Source: Micromonospora mirobrigensis
GTDB taxonomy: Bacteria > Actinomycetota > Actinomycetes > Mycobacteriales > Micromonosporaceae
Direction of reading: 5' to 3'
DNA: 64,000 nt
Assembly: GCF_900091555.1 (NCBI RefSeq)
Contig: NZ_FMCX01000004.1
Span: forward strand, 434,001 to 498,000
Shown: positions 1-9,031 of the stretch, one piece after another
Position numbering within the stretch: the stretch's first letter is position 1
Layout: the number at the start of each line of letters is the position of its first letter
Translations under genes and position numbers: made by a program
Notes under the pieces: generated by a model
Told to the model about the DNA's origin: nothing
Databases searched by the model: none
The model's input: only the letters and a program-made list of their open reading frames with translations

Positions 1-95
1 TGCTCGGCGTGCGTCCCGGGGTGGCGCGGCTGCGGGCGGCGCTGGCCGCGCCGGTCACCGGGGATCAGGCGGAGCGGGCGACCGACGCGCGGTAG
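1..95 (+). CDS. 3' end of a gene entering from the left (partial)
   Basis: The third frame is open from base 3 to a TAG at 93-95 and gives about 30 residues rich in Ala, Arg, Leu and Val, with actinomycete-like third positions. It overlaps the end of the convergent AraC gene by about 30 bases. No family can be named from so short a tail, and it could be chance coding bias. Confidence 0.35.
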   Translation, partial: LGVRPGVARLRAALAAPVTGDQAERATDAR

Positions 96-976
96 TCGCG
101 CGGGGATCGGCCGGTGGTGCGCTTGAACGCGACGCTGAGCGCGCTCTCCGAGCCGTACCCCACCTCCCGGGCGATGCCGGCCAGCGTGCCGTCGCCGCGC
201 CGGATGCGGTCGGCGGCGAGTTCGATCCGCCAGCCGGTGAGGTAGTCGAGCGGTCCGCGGCCGACGACCTGCTTGAACCGGGCGGCCAGGGTGGAGCGGG
301 ACACCGCGGCGGCCCGGGCCAGCTCGGCGACGGTCCAGGGGTGCGCGGGCTCGGCGTGCATGGCCCGCAGGGCGGGGGCGACCACCGGGTCGGCCAGGCC
401 GGCCAGCCAGCCGGACGTCGCGCCCCGGTCGAGGTGCAGGCGCAGGATCCGGATCAGCATCACCAGGGCGAGGTGCTCGGCGACCAGGCCGGCGGCCGGC
501 GCCGAGGTACGCAACTCGGCGTCGATCTCCGCGACGGCCCACCGCACGGTGGCGGCCGCCGGGGTGGCCGCGGGCACGTGGATGACCGGGGGCAGGGCGT
601 CCAGGAGCAGGTCGCGCCCGCGCTCGGTGAAGGAGAAGGCGCCGCCGACGAGGAACACGTCGTCGCCGGTGCCGGCCCGGGCCACCCCGTCGACGGCCGC
701 CCGGAACAGCGGCTCGGCGGGTTCGGGCGCCGTGTCGAGGTCGCCGGCCAGCGTGAAGCCCAGCGGTTGGGTGAGCAGGTAGCAGTCCCCCTCGGCCAGG
801 GTCACCGGCTCGGGAACCCCGTCGACCCGCAGCAGGCAGCCGCCGCGCCGCACGGCGTTGAACTTCACGCCCGCCGGTGGCGCGAAACGGACCGACCACC
901 GGCCGCCGGCCGCCAGGGCGGCGGAGATCCGGCTGCTGGCGCCGACCAGAGCCAGCACGTCCGTCAAGGGATCCAC
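65..976 (-). CDS. AraC-family transcriptional regulator
   Basis: A 303-residue regulator. The N-terminal half (about residues 1-180) looks like the cupin-type AraC-binding domain, with a short run like GDCYLLTQPLGF. The last ~100 residues carry the two helix-turn-helix units of AraC proteins, including AELARAAAVSRSTLAARFK and the closing GYGSESALSVAFKRTTGRSP. I place the start at GTG 976 because a clear GAGGAGG site lies just upstream; the frame is open further but without support. It is divergent from the short-chain dehydrogenase at 1057 across 80 bases, the usual arrangement when such a regulator controls the neighbouring oxidoreductase, so that gene is its likely target. The effector is unknown. 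Confidence 0.9.
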   Translation of the reverse strand: MDPLTDVLALVGASSRISAALAAGGRWSVRFAPPAGVKFNAVRRGGCLLRVDGVPEPVTLAEGDCYLLTQPLGFTLAGDLDTAPEPAEPLFRAAVDGVARAGTGDDVFLVGGAFSFTERGRDLLLDALPPVIHVPAATPAAATVRWAVAEIDAELRTSAPAAGLVAEHLALVMLIRILRLHLDRGATSGWLAGLADPVVAPALRAMHAEPAHPWTVAELARAAAVSRSTLAARFKQVVGRGPLDYLTGWRIELAADRIRRGDGTLAGIAREVGYGSESALSVAFKRTTGRSPRDYRASVARSA

Positions 977-1005
977 CCGACCTCCTCTGGACGATGACTG
1001 AAGAA

Positions 1006-1034
1006 TACTGGACGCATTCGTACGGAAAGTCCAG
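1006..1034. promoter_or_regulatory. Inverted repeat in the AraC/SDR divergent promoter
   Basis: CTGGAC at 1008-1013 is repeated inverted as GTCCAG at 1029-1034, with the palindrome CGTACG between them. It sits in the 80-base gap between two divergent genes, so it could be an operator for the AraC regulator or part of the SDR promoter. Assignment rests on position and symmetry only. Confidence 0.35.
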
Positions 1035-1056
1035 AACGGTGACCTACCGTGGACGC

Positions 1057-2010
1057 ATGACAACCGCCTCCCGGTTCAGCACCCCGTTCACCGCCCGCAC
1101 CACCGCCGCCGAGATCCTGGCCGGCGTGGACCTCACCGGCCGCCGGATGATCGTCACCGGCGGCGCGTCCGGGATCGGCGCGGAGACGGTCCGGGCCCTC
1201 GCCGGGGCCGGGGCGGAGGTCACCGTGGCCACCCGCAACCCGGGGGCGGCCGGGGACCTGGTCGCCGAGTTCCCCGGCCGGGTCCGGGCGACCGCCCTGG
1301 ACCTGGCCGATCTGAACAGCGTCGACGCCTTCGTCGCCGGGTGGCAGGGGCCGCTGCACACGTTGGTCGCCAACGCCGGGATCATGGCGCCGCCGACCCG
1401 GCAGCTCACGGCGCAGGGCTGGGAGCTGCACCTCGCCACCAACCACCTGGGCCACTTCGCGCTCGCCCGCGGCCTGCACGACCCGCTGCGCGCCGCCGGC
1501 TCGGCGCGGGTGGTGCTGGTCAGCTCGGGTGCGCACCTGGCGCAGCCCTTCGACTTCGACGACCCGCACCTCGCCCGGCAGCCGTACGACCCGTGGGCGG
1601 CGTACGGGCGGTCGAAGACCGCGAACATGTTGATGGCGGTCGGCATCGCCCGGCGCTGGGCCGTCGACGGGGTCAGCGCCAACGCGATGAATCCCGGTTA
1701 CGTCATGACCAATCTCCAGCGGTACCTGGACGACGAGACCCTGCGCGCGTTCGGCGTGTTGGGCGAGGCGGGCAACAGGATCACGCCGGACTACTACAAG
1801 ACACCCGCCCAGGGCGCGGCGACCGCCGTGCTGCTGGCCGCGTCACCGCTGGTCGAGGGGGTCACCGGCCGGTACTTCGAGGACAACCAGGAGGTCGAGG
1901 TGGTGCCCGGCGGGCCGGGGACCACCGGCGGGGTGGCGGCGCACGCGGTGGACCCGGCCGCCGCGGACCGGCTCTGGGCATACAGCGAGCGGGAGCTGGC
2001 CGCCCGCTGA
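1057..2010 (+). CDS. Short-chain dehydrogenase/reductase (SDR)
   Basis: A 317-residue NAD(P)-dependent oxidoreductase of the classical/retinol-dehydrogenase-like SDR type. Visible features are the glycine-rich nucleotide site TGGASGIG near residue 30, the NAG motif (ANAGIMAPP), the catalytic Ser region VLVSSG and the YxxxK pair in AYGRSK. The ATG at 1057 gives an N-terminus that runs straight into the Rossmann fold; the frame is open upstream but would run into the divergent regulator. The substrate cannot be read from the sequence. Expression is probably set by the adjacent AraC protein. Confidence 0.9.
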   Translation: MTTASRFSTPFTARTTAAEILAGVDLTGRRMIVTGGASGIGAETVRALAGAGAEVTVATRNPGAAGDLVAEFPGRVRATALDLADLNSVDAFVAGWQGPLHTLVANAGIMAPPTRQLTAQGWELHLATNHLGHFALARGLHDPLRAAGSARVVLVSSGAHLAQPFDFDDPHLARQPYDPWAAYGRSKTANMLMAVGIARRWAVDGVSANAMNPGYVMTNLQRYLDDETLRAFGVLGEAGNRITPDYYKTPAQGAATAVLLAASPLVEGVTGRYFEDNQEVEVVPGGPGTTGGVAAHAVDPAAADRLWAYSERELAAR

Positions 2011-2024
2011 GCCTCGCGCAGGCG

Positions 2025-2048
2025 GCTGAGCGGACCGGTCCGCTCAGC
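2025..2048. terminator. Perfect palindrome, bidirectional terminator
   Basis: Twenty-four bases form a perfect palindrome centred at 2036/2037 (arm GCTGAGCGGACC). It lies between the convergent SDR and LtrA genes and covers the LtrA stop codon at 2044-2046. A 12-bp stem with almost no loop may form a cruciform or pair between transcripts, but the position between two converging genes points to shared termination. Confidence 0.65.
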
Positions 2049-3210
2049 GGGCCCGGGCCAGCCGTTCGTAGCCGGCGGTGGCGGCCACCAGCAGGGTCAG
2101 CAGCGCCAGCGCCCCGGCCGCGGGCAGCAGCCGGGCGACCGGCAGCAGCGCCACCGTCACGGCGGCCCCCACCAACTGCACCGGCCGGACCGGGCCGGCG
2201 GAGAGCCACAGGAAGAGCAGCCGGCCGGCGAGGAAGAGCGTGACCCCGCCGTACAGGGCGAAGGCGCCGGACCAGCTCAGCTCCCGGCCGCCGTGGTGGC
2301 CCCCGCCGTACGGCTCGGCAACCCGCGCGAGCACCTCCTCGACGCCGCAGGCAAGGTAGATCACGCCGACGATCAGCAGCAGGTGGGCCTGGCTGTAGGC
2401 GTCGGCGGCCATCCGGTCCCGCCGGCCGCCGGTGGCGGCGCCGAGGGCGCGGGCGCCGGCCGGCGCGGCGAGGTCGAAGTAGAGCGACCACAGGCAGATC
2501 GCCACCGCCAGGCCCAGCAGCGCGGCCCCGAGCACCCGCGGCTCCGTCACCGCCGCTCCGGCCCCGACGCCGGCCGCCGCCAGTGACTCGCCGAGCGCGA
2601 TGATCAAGACCAGCCCGTGCCGTTCGGCGAAGTGGGTCACGCTGTGCAGCGGCCAGCCACCGCGCAGCGCGTACGACAGGCGCTGCCCGATGATCTCGAC
2701 GACGAAGGCCGCCACCCAGAGCGCGGCCTGCGCGGCGCCGCCGAGCAGGGCGCCGAGCAGCAGTGGCGCCCAGGAGACCGCGCTGACCGTGGCGAACAGC
2801 CGGATCCGTCGGCGCAGGTCGGGGTGCTCCGCCGCCGCCCAGTGGTACAGGCCCAGGTGCAAACTGCGCAGCAGGATGTACGCCAGCGCCAGCAGCACCG
2901 GCGCGTCCAGTCCCGGCGCCGGGGTCCAGGCGCGCGGCATCACCAGGGCGGCGACGAAGAGCGCCGCCATGGCGACCAGCACACCGGCGCGCACCCCGCC
3001 GACGTCGAGCCGGACCTGGTTGCCCAACCAGGCGTACGACGACCAGGCGAGCCAGAGCAGCACCAGCAGGAGCAGGGCACGGGCCATCGCCGGCCCGGTC
3101 ACCGGCCGCATCAGCGCCAGGATCCGGGTCAGCGCGAAGACGAAGACCAGGTCGAAGAAGATCTCGAACGGAACGGCCCGGTGGCCCCGGGGGGCCGGCG
3201 TCGGCGGCAC
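2044..3210 (-). CDS. Low-temperature-requirement A (LtrA)-like membrane protein
   Basis: A 388-residue polytopic membrane protein with about ten hydrophobic segments. The start PFEIFFDLVFVFALT and the internal SVTHFAERHGLVLIIALGES are hallmarks of the bacterial LtrA family (first linked to low-temperature growth in Listeria; biochemical role unknown). GTG at 3210 is chosen because it leads straight into the conserved first segment; its ribosome site is poor. It converges on the SDR gene and stands alone on its strand, with the GH26 gene stop 116 bases upstream. Confidence 0.85.
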   Translation of the reverse strand: MPPTPAPRGHRAVPFEIFFDLVFVFALTRILALMRPVTGPAMARALLLLVLLWLAWSSYAWLGNQVRLDVGGVRAGVLVAMAALFVAALVMPRAWTPAPGLDAPVLLALAYILLRSLHLGLYHWAAAEHPDLRRRIRLFATVSAVSWAPLLLGALLGGAAQAALWVAAFVVEIIGQRLSYALRGGWPLHSVTHFAERHGLVLIIALGESLAAAGVGAGAAVTEPRVLGAALLGLAVAICLWSLYFDLAAPAGARALGAATGGRRDRMAADAYSQAHLLLIVGVIYLACGVEEVLARVAEPYGGGHHGGRELSWSGAFALYGGVTLFLAGRLLFLWLSAGPVRPVQLVGAAVTVALLPVARLLPAAGALALLTLLVAATAGYERLARAR

Positions 3211-3325
3211 GGTTTCGAGCGTAGGTGACCCGAGCGGGCCCGGGAGTCGGATTCACGGGCCGACACCGGCCGCCGTTGCCACTTTCGGCGACCGTCCGGG
3301 AGCCCAGGGTGGAGCGGGAGGCCGG

Positions 3326-4483
3326 TCAGTCCCGGATCCGCGTCCGCGGCACCGACTCCGGTGACCAGGTCACCGCGTAGCGGCGGTCGGCCACGGCCCG
3401 GGCGAACGCCCTGGCCGACGCCGGGGAGCCGGCCACCCGCCAGTCCACCTCCTTGTCCACCTCGAACCAGATCAGGCCGATCAGCTCGGGGTAGCGAGGC
3501 AGCGACCGGAACGCCTCGGTGATCCACCGGGCCTTGTGGCCGCTGGCGTCGGTCGCGCCGGTCTCGGTGATCACCACCGGCCGGCGGCTGAAGGTGCGCA
3601 GCTGGGCGATGGTCGCCCCGAAGATCTGGTCGAAGGACCGGTACGTCGCGAACGCCCCCATCCCGTAGTAGCCGGAGATGCCGAGCCAGTCCACGTAGTC
3701 GTCGCCGGGGTAGTACGCGTGCAGCGACGGGGCGGAGTTGTTCCACCGCGCGTTGGGGCTCCACACCCAGGTGACATTCGTCGCCCCGACCGACTGGAAC
3801 AGGTCGTGCACGTGCCGCCAGGCCCTGATGTAGTCGCCCGGCTTGTTGCCGTTGACCCGTTCGCACCACGGGTACCAGTCGCCGTTCATCTCGTGGGCGA
3901 AGCGGATGGCCACCGGGTAGCCAAGCGCGCGGATCCCCTCGGCCCAGGAGCGCAGGTAGTCGTCGAAGTCGCCGCCGGCGATGCGGGCGAGCCGGTACCG
4001 GGGCTGGGTGGCCCGCTCCCGGTTCATCTTCGCGGTGGCCAGCTGGTTGCGCAGCGCCGCCTCGTCCAACCGGTGGTCCCAGGGTTCCCAGGCCAGCATC
4101 GGCAGCATGCCCCGGTCCCGGATCCGGTCGAAGAGCACCCGGTCGAACGGGGCGGACGCCCACCCCGCGCTGAAGAGCATCACCTGCGGCGCGTGCCTCG
4201 TCGCCGCGGTGAAGTCGTCCACCGCGCGGAAGTCGTACGCGCCCTCCCGGGTGGCGATGCCGACGAAGGTCCGGCCGGCCGGCGGGAAGAGCGGCCGGGG
4301 CGGCGGGGTCGGGGTGGCCGTCGCGATGGGCGCCTGCTCGACGCTCACCACCCGTTCGGGCGGGGCGCCGGTGGGGGCGCCGGTCGGGGCGCCGGAGGTG
4401 CCCGGCGCGATCACGAAGACGTACGTCAGCAGAAGCGCGGCCGTGACCAGCAGCGCACCGCGCGGAACCGTCAGCCGTGCCAC
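3326..4483 (-). CDS. Secreted or anchored GH26-like endo-mannanase family protein
   Basis: A 385-residue protein with one N-terminal hydrophobic segment (LLVTAALLLTYVFVIAPG), then a low-complexity Gly/Ala/Pro/Thr stretch and a TIM-barrel catalytic domain from about residue 70. The general acid/base Glu is visible in FAHEMNGDWYPW (near residue 197) and the nucleophile Glu in VVITETGATD (near residue 306), the usual pair in GH26 mannanases and related beta-glycanases. GTG 4483 is chosen for its GAGAGGAG site; the start overlaps the end of the upstream GT2 gene by 13 bases, so the two are translationally coupled. Beside a cellulose-synthase-like enzyme, it may trim or release the polymer that enzyme makes. 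Confidence 0.88.
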   Translation of the reverse strand: MARLTVPRGALLVTAALLLTYVFVIAPGTSGAPTGAPTGAPPERVVSVEQAPIATATPTPPPRPLFPPAGRTFVGIATREGAYDFRAVDDFTAATRHAPQVMLFSAGWASAPFDRVLFDRIRDRGMLPMLAWEPWDHRLDEAALRNQLATAKMNRERATQPRYRLARIAGGDFDDYLRSWAEGIRALGYPVAIRFAHEMNGDWYPWCERVNGNKPGDYIRAWRHVHDLFQSVGATNVTWVWSPNARWNNSAPSLHAYYPGDDYVDWLGISGYYGMGAFATYRSFDQIFGATIAQLRTFSRRPVVITETGATDASGHKARWITEAFRSLPRYPELIGLIWFEVDKEVDWRVAGSPASARAFARAVADRRYAVTWSPESVPRTRIRD

Positions 4484-6381
4484 GGGACGCTCCTCTCGGC
4501 CGGCACCCGGGATCGGGGCGGGCGGCGGCGGCCCCCGGTGGGCCGGCTCGCCAGGTGGGCCGGGCGCCGGCGGCGCCGCCCGGCGCGGGCGGCCAGGCCC
4601 GAGCCGGTGGCGATCAACGGCGGCGCCAGGCCGGTCAGCAGGGTCAGCAGGGGCCACACCCGCAGCGGGTTGAGCCCGTCGTCGAGCAGGAAGCCCGCCC
4701 CGAGCAGCACCGCGGCGAAGGCCGCCCAGGCGAAGTGCAGCCGGAAGGTGGCCAGGGACTCGCTGGTCCGCAGCGTCCCCTTGGCGGTCACCACGAAGGC
4801 CAGCTTGCGGCGCAGCAACGCGCCGACGGCGGCGGCCACGTAGATCGGTCCGGTGAACAGCGCCAGGGCCATCCCGACCAGGCCGATCTCCTCCCGTTCG
4901 TGCGGGGCGATGTTGAACCGGCGCAGCCAGAGCCAGAGCAGGAACCAGGTGCCGATGGTGGACGTCCAGAGCGCCGACCAGACGGCGACGTCGAGCCGGC
5001 TCATGCCCACGCCGGTGAACAGGTACAGGACGGTGGCGAGGTTGCCCAGCAGCAGGCTGACCGCGACGCTCGGGTAGTAGAACTGGAGCAGCCGGTAGTG
5101 CCAGCGGCGGCGTGACCCCAGCTCGCGGGGGGCCCGCATCTCCGGCCGGACGAGGATCTCGCAGATCCCGGCAGCCCAGCGTTTCTGCTGGTTGAAGTAG
5201 TCGGCCCAGGAGGTCGGCCCCTCCCCGATCGCCACCACGTCGGGGGTGTAGACGCCCTTCCACCGGTTGCCGGTGCCGGGGTTGACCGCGGCGTGCACCC
5301 GGATGCTGGTCAGGTGGTCCTCGATGATCGAGTCCTGGTAGCCGCCGACGGTCCGCCAGGCGGCCGGCCGGTAGAGGTGCCCGGTGCCGGTGAGCAGCGG
5401 GGCGTCCAGGCCGTTGCCGCCGCGCGCGATCAGCCCGTTGTAGAGGTACTGCTGGACCGAGGCGCCGTGCGCCACCCAGTTCTGGTGCATGTTGCCGTAG
5501 ACCTGCGGGGTCACCACGAACGCCACGTCCGGGTCGCGGAAGTAGCCGAGCGTCCGTTCCAGGAAGCCCGGCAGCGGCACGTGGTCCGGGTCCACGTTGG
5601 CCACCACGTCGTAGTCGTGCTCGTGCTCGGCCCGCCAGGCGTTGTGGTTGCCGGACTTGGTCCTGGCCCGGAACTCGCCGCTGGGCTGGTTGTACTCGGG
5701 GCGGCCCTGGCGGCTGAAGTGTCGTACGCCCAGCCGCTCGGCCATCGCCTTGACCGCCGGGTCGTCGCCCTCGTCGAGGATCCAGACGTCCACCTGGCCG
5801 CAGTAGACGATCTGCCGCATCCGCCGCAGCGTCCGCTCGGCCACGTCGATCGGCTCCTTGCTCGGCACGATCGTGGTCAGCAGCGCCACCCGCAGGCCGA
5901 CCGGCGGGTCCACCGGCACCGGATCCCGGGCGTGGAAGGCGAAGACCCAGACCACCACGTTCTGCGCCAGGCGGATCAGCTCCACGCCGACCACCACGCA
6001 GAAGCCGAGCCGGGCGGCGAAGGTCTGCCAGCCACCCGGGCCGACGACCCCGGCTCCGGGCACGTGTGCGGGGATCAGCAGCCAGCCGACGAAGAGCAGG
6101 CCGGTGCCGGCGTTGAGCAGGACGAACAGCGTCAGGACCAGCCGCGACGCGGGTGAGAGGGCGGCGCGGAAGCGGACCGGCGCGTCCGGGCGAACCGGTG
6201 CGGTCAGCGGTCCGGCGGTCGCCCCGCAGGCCGCGTACGCCAGGCGCGCCCGGATGTTGAGCCGGCGCCGGTCGTGGTGGCGCGCGGACGGTGGCCGGCG
6301 GGCCGGACCGGCGGCGGGGGCGCCGCCCGGCGGGCCCTCCCCGGTGGATCGAGCCAGGCGTGTGTCACTGACGACGCCCAC
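4471..6381 (-). CDS. Cellulose-synthase-like family 2 glycosyltransferase
   Basis: A 636-residue membrane processive glycosyltransferase. Two transmembrane segments near residues 65-150 precede the cytoplasmic GT-A domain; at least four more follow. The signature residues of processive GT2 synthases are all present in order: DEGDD, the DxD-type DPDH (near 264), the catalytic ED in IIEDH (near 354) and QQKRW (near 399). It should polymerize a nucleotide sugar at the inner face and pass the chain out. GTG 6381 is chosen since the frame upstream turns into low-complexity Arg/Pro coding of another gene; the ribosome site is weak. It follows the GT39-like gene by 101 bases and overlaps the GH26 gene, making a three-gene exopolysaccharide operon. 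No PilZ or BcsB partner is present. Confidence 0.9.
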   Translation of the reverse strand: MGVVSDTRLARSTGEGPPGGAPAAGPARRPPSARHHDRRRLNIRARLAYAACGATAGPLTAPVRPDAPVRFRAALSPASRLVLTLFVLLNAGTGLLFVGWLLIPAHVPGAGVVGPGGWQTFAARLGFCVVVGVELIRLAQNVVVWVFAFHARDPVPVDPPVGLRVALLTTIVPSKEPIDVAERTLRRMRQIVYCGQVDVWILDEGDDPAVKAMAERLGVRHFSRQGRPEYNQPSGEFRARTKSGNHNAWRAEHEHDYDVVANVDPDHVPLPGFLERTLGYFRDPDVAFVVTPQVYGNMHQNWVAHGASVQQYLYNGLIARGGNGLDAPLLTGTGHLYRPAAWRTVGGYQDSIIEDHLTSIRVHAAVNPGTGNRWKGVYTPDVVAIGEGPTSWADYFNQQKRWAAGICEILVRPEMRAPRELGSRRRWHYRLLQFYYPSVAVSLLLGNLATVLYLFTGVGMSRLDVAVWSALWTSTIGTWFLLWLWLRRFNIAPHEREEIGLVGMALALFTGPIYVAAAVGALLRRKLAFVVTAKGTLRTSESLATFRLHFAWAAFAAVLLGAGFLLDDGLNPLRVWPLLTLLTGLAPPLIATGSGLAARAGRRRRRPAHLASRPTGGRRRPPRSRVPAERSVPWHG

Positions 6382-6482
6382 ATTGCCCCCATGAAGAGAT
6401 CTGCCCGCCGTGGACCCGGCCGGGCCGATGCCGTGTCGACATCTCGGTGACGAACGATGACGTGTGCCGAGCCGCCGGCCGC

Positions 6483-7640
6483 TCAGCCGCCGCCGGCGCC
6501 CCGCGGGCCGGGCGCGACGGCGTTGGCGCCGCCGGGCGGCGTCCACAGCCGGGTGATCCGGGTGAGCCGACCGTCGGCCCGCTGGTCCGGGTCGGGCGAG
6601 CGCAGGGCCACCTGGACCGGCGCGGCCAGCACCGCGACGGCCACCAGTACGACGACGCACCAGCCCGCGTGGACCCGGGCGAGGGCGACCGCGCCGAGGG
6701 TCGCCCAGGCGGGCAGGGTGAACAGCAGCACCGCCGGCAGCCAGACCGGTGTCACCTGGGCGATCAGCAGCAGGGCGAGCGGCGGCGCCACCGCCCACGC
6801 GGTGTAGATGGCGGCGGAGCGGCGCAGCGGCAGGCTGAACAGCGCCAGCCAGGCCAGGACGCCGGCCAGGGCGGTGACCCCGAACAACTGCCCGGGGGTC
6901 GCGGCGAGCACGTCCAGGGTGGGTGCGACGCCCGCGACGAGCCGGTCGCCGTGCCCCGCGCCGAGCAGCAGCAACGCCACGGCGGGCGCGGCGCCCAGGG
7001 ACGCCACGAGCAGCCAGCGGGGGGCCAGGCCGCGGCGGAAGACGACCACCGCCCAGCCGTGCCCGACCAGCAGCAGCAGCGCCGGCGCGTGACAGGTTCC
7101 GAGCAGGAGTACGGCGGCGCCGTAGCCGGCCAGCCGGCGGGCCGTCGGCGCCTCCAGGGCGCGTACCAGGCACCAGGTGGCGAGCACGGCGGCGAGCATG
7201 GCCAGCGCGTACGGCTGGGGCTGCTGGGCGTACCGGGTGGTGGCGGGCAGCAGGGCGAAGATCAGTCCGGCCAGCAGGCCGACCCGGGGGGTGAACACCC
7301 GGGCGGCGAGGGCCGCGACGAGGGCCGCGGTGGCGGTGACGGCGAGGATCGACGGCGTACGCAGGGCGAGGTCGGAGCCGCCGAAGACGGTGGTCCAGGC
7401 GCGCAGCAGCAGGTGGTGCAGCGGGTTTGCGACGTCGCCGCCGGCCGGGCCGGTTCGGTCGGCGCCGGTGACGGCGAGGGCGCCCATGAGCAGCGTCGGG
7501 AGCAGCCACGGGGTGACCGACCGGCGGGGCGGGTCCGCCTCCGGTGGGACCACCGGGTCGTGGTCCTCCCCCCACGGGTCCTCGACCCCGACCCCGGCCG
7601 CGGGGACCGGGGGCAGGACGAGCGTCTCCGCGTCCTTCAT
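6483..7640 (-). CDS. GT39/PMT-like polytopic membrane glycosyltransferase
   Basis: A 385-residue integral membrane protein with a short acidic cytoplasmic start, about nine hydrophobic segments and a polar tail. The layout and the stretch ANPLHHLLLRAW followed by LALRTPSILAV resemble the lipid-linked-sugar-dependent GT39/GT83 (PMT/ArnT-like) enzymes, although the usual acidic first-loop motif is weak here. ATG 7640 begins the operon; 208 bases upstream hold no gene. As first gene before the GT2 synthase and GH26 enzyme it probably modifies or primes the same glycan. Family placement is by general shape and is less sure than the membrane topology. Confidence 0.7.
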   Translation of the reverse strand: MKDAETLVLPPVPAAGVGVEDPWGEDHDPVVPPEADPPRRSVTPWLLPTLLMGALAVTGADRTGPAGGDVANPLHHLLLRAWTTVFGGSDLALRTPSILAVTATAALVAALAARVFTPRVGLLAGLIFALLPATTRYAQQPQPYALAMLAAVLATWCLVRALEAPTARRLAGYGAAVLLLGTCHAPALLLLVGHGWAVVVFRRGLAPRWLLVASLGAAPAVALLLLGAGHGDRLVAGVAPTLDVLAATPGQLFGVTALAGVLAWLALFSLPLRRSAAIYTAWAVAPPLALLLIAQVTPVWLPAVLLFTLPAWATLGAVALARVHAGWCVVVLVAVAVLAAPVQVALRSPDPDQRADGRLTRITRLWTPPGGANAVAPGPRGAGGG

Positions 7641-7848
7641 CGTGGTTCACACACCTCTGTGGGATGGACGGTCGGGCTCGCCGTGGGCCGGGAAGATGGC
7701 CGGCCGGCGGCTCCGACAAACGCCACCAGAACGGTCAAAAGCACCATATCTGACGGTGCTGGGGGTGACAGCCGGATCCGAGAGTCCGTCCGATAGCGGG
7801 AGGTGGCCCGCCCTCGCCGGCCGACCGGTCCCCCGGCCGGACGGCGGG

Positions 7849-8655
7849 TCAGCTGCCCGCGCCGGGCGGCACCAGCCACTCGCCGAAGACCTGCCGCAGC
7901 CCGTACATCGCGAGACTGACCACGATCGAGGTGGCGATCCCGGCCAGCAGACCGACGTACCACCGGTCACGCGGGTCGCGACCGCTCGGGTCGGGCGCCG
8001 GCGGTTCGGCCGGCGACCACGGGCGCTCCCGGGCGAGCCACCAGAGCAGCCCGAGGCCGAACGGCACGCCGGTGAGCACCCAGAGCCAGCACCACCGGGT
8101 GCCCCGGGCAGGAGCGGGGCCGAGGACCAGCACCGCCAGCGTGGTGAGCAGCAGCAGTGTCGGCAGCGCCCGCAACGGTGGCGGGACGTCCACACCCGAC
8201 CACCGGGGCTGGAGGTTCGCCGATTGGACCGCCAGGTCGAAGGCGGCGGCCTCCGGGCCGGAGTACCGCACCGCGTCGAAGGGCTCCGAGGGCACCGGGC
8301 CGATCGATCCACGGTCGAACTGGGCGTAGTGCACCCGCCAGTCGGTCGTACGCCAGATGAACAGCGGCCCGGACCGGCCGGAGAACCGGGGTTCGACCCG
8401 GTCGGTCCAACTCCAACCGTTGTCCGAGGACCACCCGCCTGCCCACTCGTAGGAGACCAGCCGGCCGGTGGACAGGTCCGACCGGGCCCGCGCCGTCCCG
8501 GCCTCGCGCGGCGCCGACCACCAGGCGAACGCCGCCCAGGCGACCCAGCCCACCACCAGCAGGATCCGCAGCGCCTGCCACCACCGACGACGGCCACGGC
8601 CCTCGGCCACCCCGCCCGAATCCCGCCGCGCCAGGTCCCCCGTCATGAGCCGCAT
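7849..8655 (-). CDS. Membrane protein of unknown function
   Basis: A 268-residue protein with one N-terminal membrane segment (ALRILLVVGWVAWAAFAWW), an extracytoplasmic domain of ~130 residues rich in Trp, Ser and Arg, then three further membrane segments and a short tail. I do not recognise the family. Start choice between ATG 8655 and ATG 8646 is open; neither has a strong ribosome site. It lies 31 bases after the small gene at 8687-9010 on the same strand, so the two may be co-transcribed. Confidence 0.7.
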   Translation of the reverse strand: MRLMTGDLARRDSGGVAEGRGRRRWWQALRILLVVGWVAWAAFAWWSAPREAGTARARSDLSTGRLVSYEWAGGWSSDNGWSWTDRVEPRFSGRSGPLFIWRTTDWRVHYAQFDRGSIGPVPSEPFDAVRYSGPEAAAFDLAVQSANLQPRWSGVDVPPPLRALPTLLLLTTLAVLVLGPAPARGTRWCWLWVLTGVPFGLGLLWWLARERPWSPAEPPAPDPSGRDPRDRWYVGLLAGIATSIVVSLAMYGLRQVFGEWLVPPGAGS

Positions 8656-8686
8656 GGTGCCAGCCCGGCGCACGCCGGCCGGCCGC

Positions 8687-9010
8687 TCAGGAGGATGGCG
8701 GTGTGGAGCGGCCGAGCCAGCTGCGCAGCTCGGTGGCCTCCACCTCGGTGATCTCGGGGGCGAAGTCGAGGCACTCGCCGGGATGGATGCCCGTGCCGGA
8801 GCCGGCCACCGTCACGAACCAGGCGCCCTCGGCACCGAACCAGTGCGCCACTGCGACGGCGCCGAGGTCGACGGCGTCCTCCGGATCGGTGGACCCACCG
8901 GTCGACACGATCCGGACCCACTGCCCGTCGCGGCCGTAGGGAGGACGGGACACGACCAGCTCCAGGCGTTCCCCCGGGAGCCCGCGCCGAGGGGGCGGCG
9001 TCGGCGCCAC
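8687..9010 (-). CDS. Small hypothetical protein
   Basis: About 107 residues from GTG 9010, with a beta-rich pattern (VRIVSTGGSTDPEDAVDLG, then WFVTVAGSG) and a short helical C-terminus ATELRSWLGRS. No family recognised. Codon use is typical of a real gene, but the ribosome site is poor, so the start is uncertain and other starts further in are possible. It is divergent from the broken HAD gene at 9032. Confidence 0.55.
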   Translation of the reverse strand: MAPTPPPRRGLPGERLELVVSRPPYGRDGQWVRIVSTGGSTDPEDAVDLGAVAVAHWFGAEGAWFVTVAGSGTGIHPGECLDFAPEITEVEATELRSWLGRSTPPSS

Positions 9011-9031
9011 CGATGCACTACGGTCGACACC

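Noticed and set aside
1862..3256. Minus-strand 464-residue frame overlapping the LtrA gene
   Set aside because: Low-complexity Arg/Ala/Gly product; the overlapping frame gives a complete LtrA protein.
6382..7719. N-terminal extension of the GT2 gene up to 7719
   Set aside because: The extension is an out-of-frame reading of the GT39-like gene with Arg/Pro-rich composition; GTG 6381 precedes the first conserved GT2 segment.
7740..7760. AGCACC/GGTGCT inverted repeat as an operator or terminator
   Set aside because: The arms are only six bases and the place (between two same-strand genes with their own spacing) gives no clear role.
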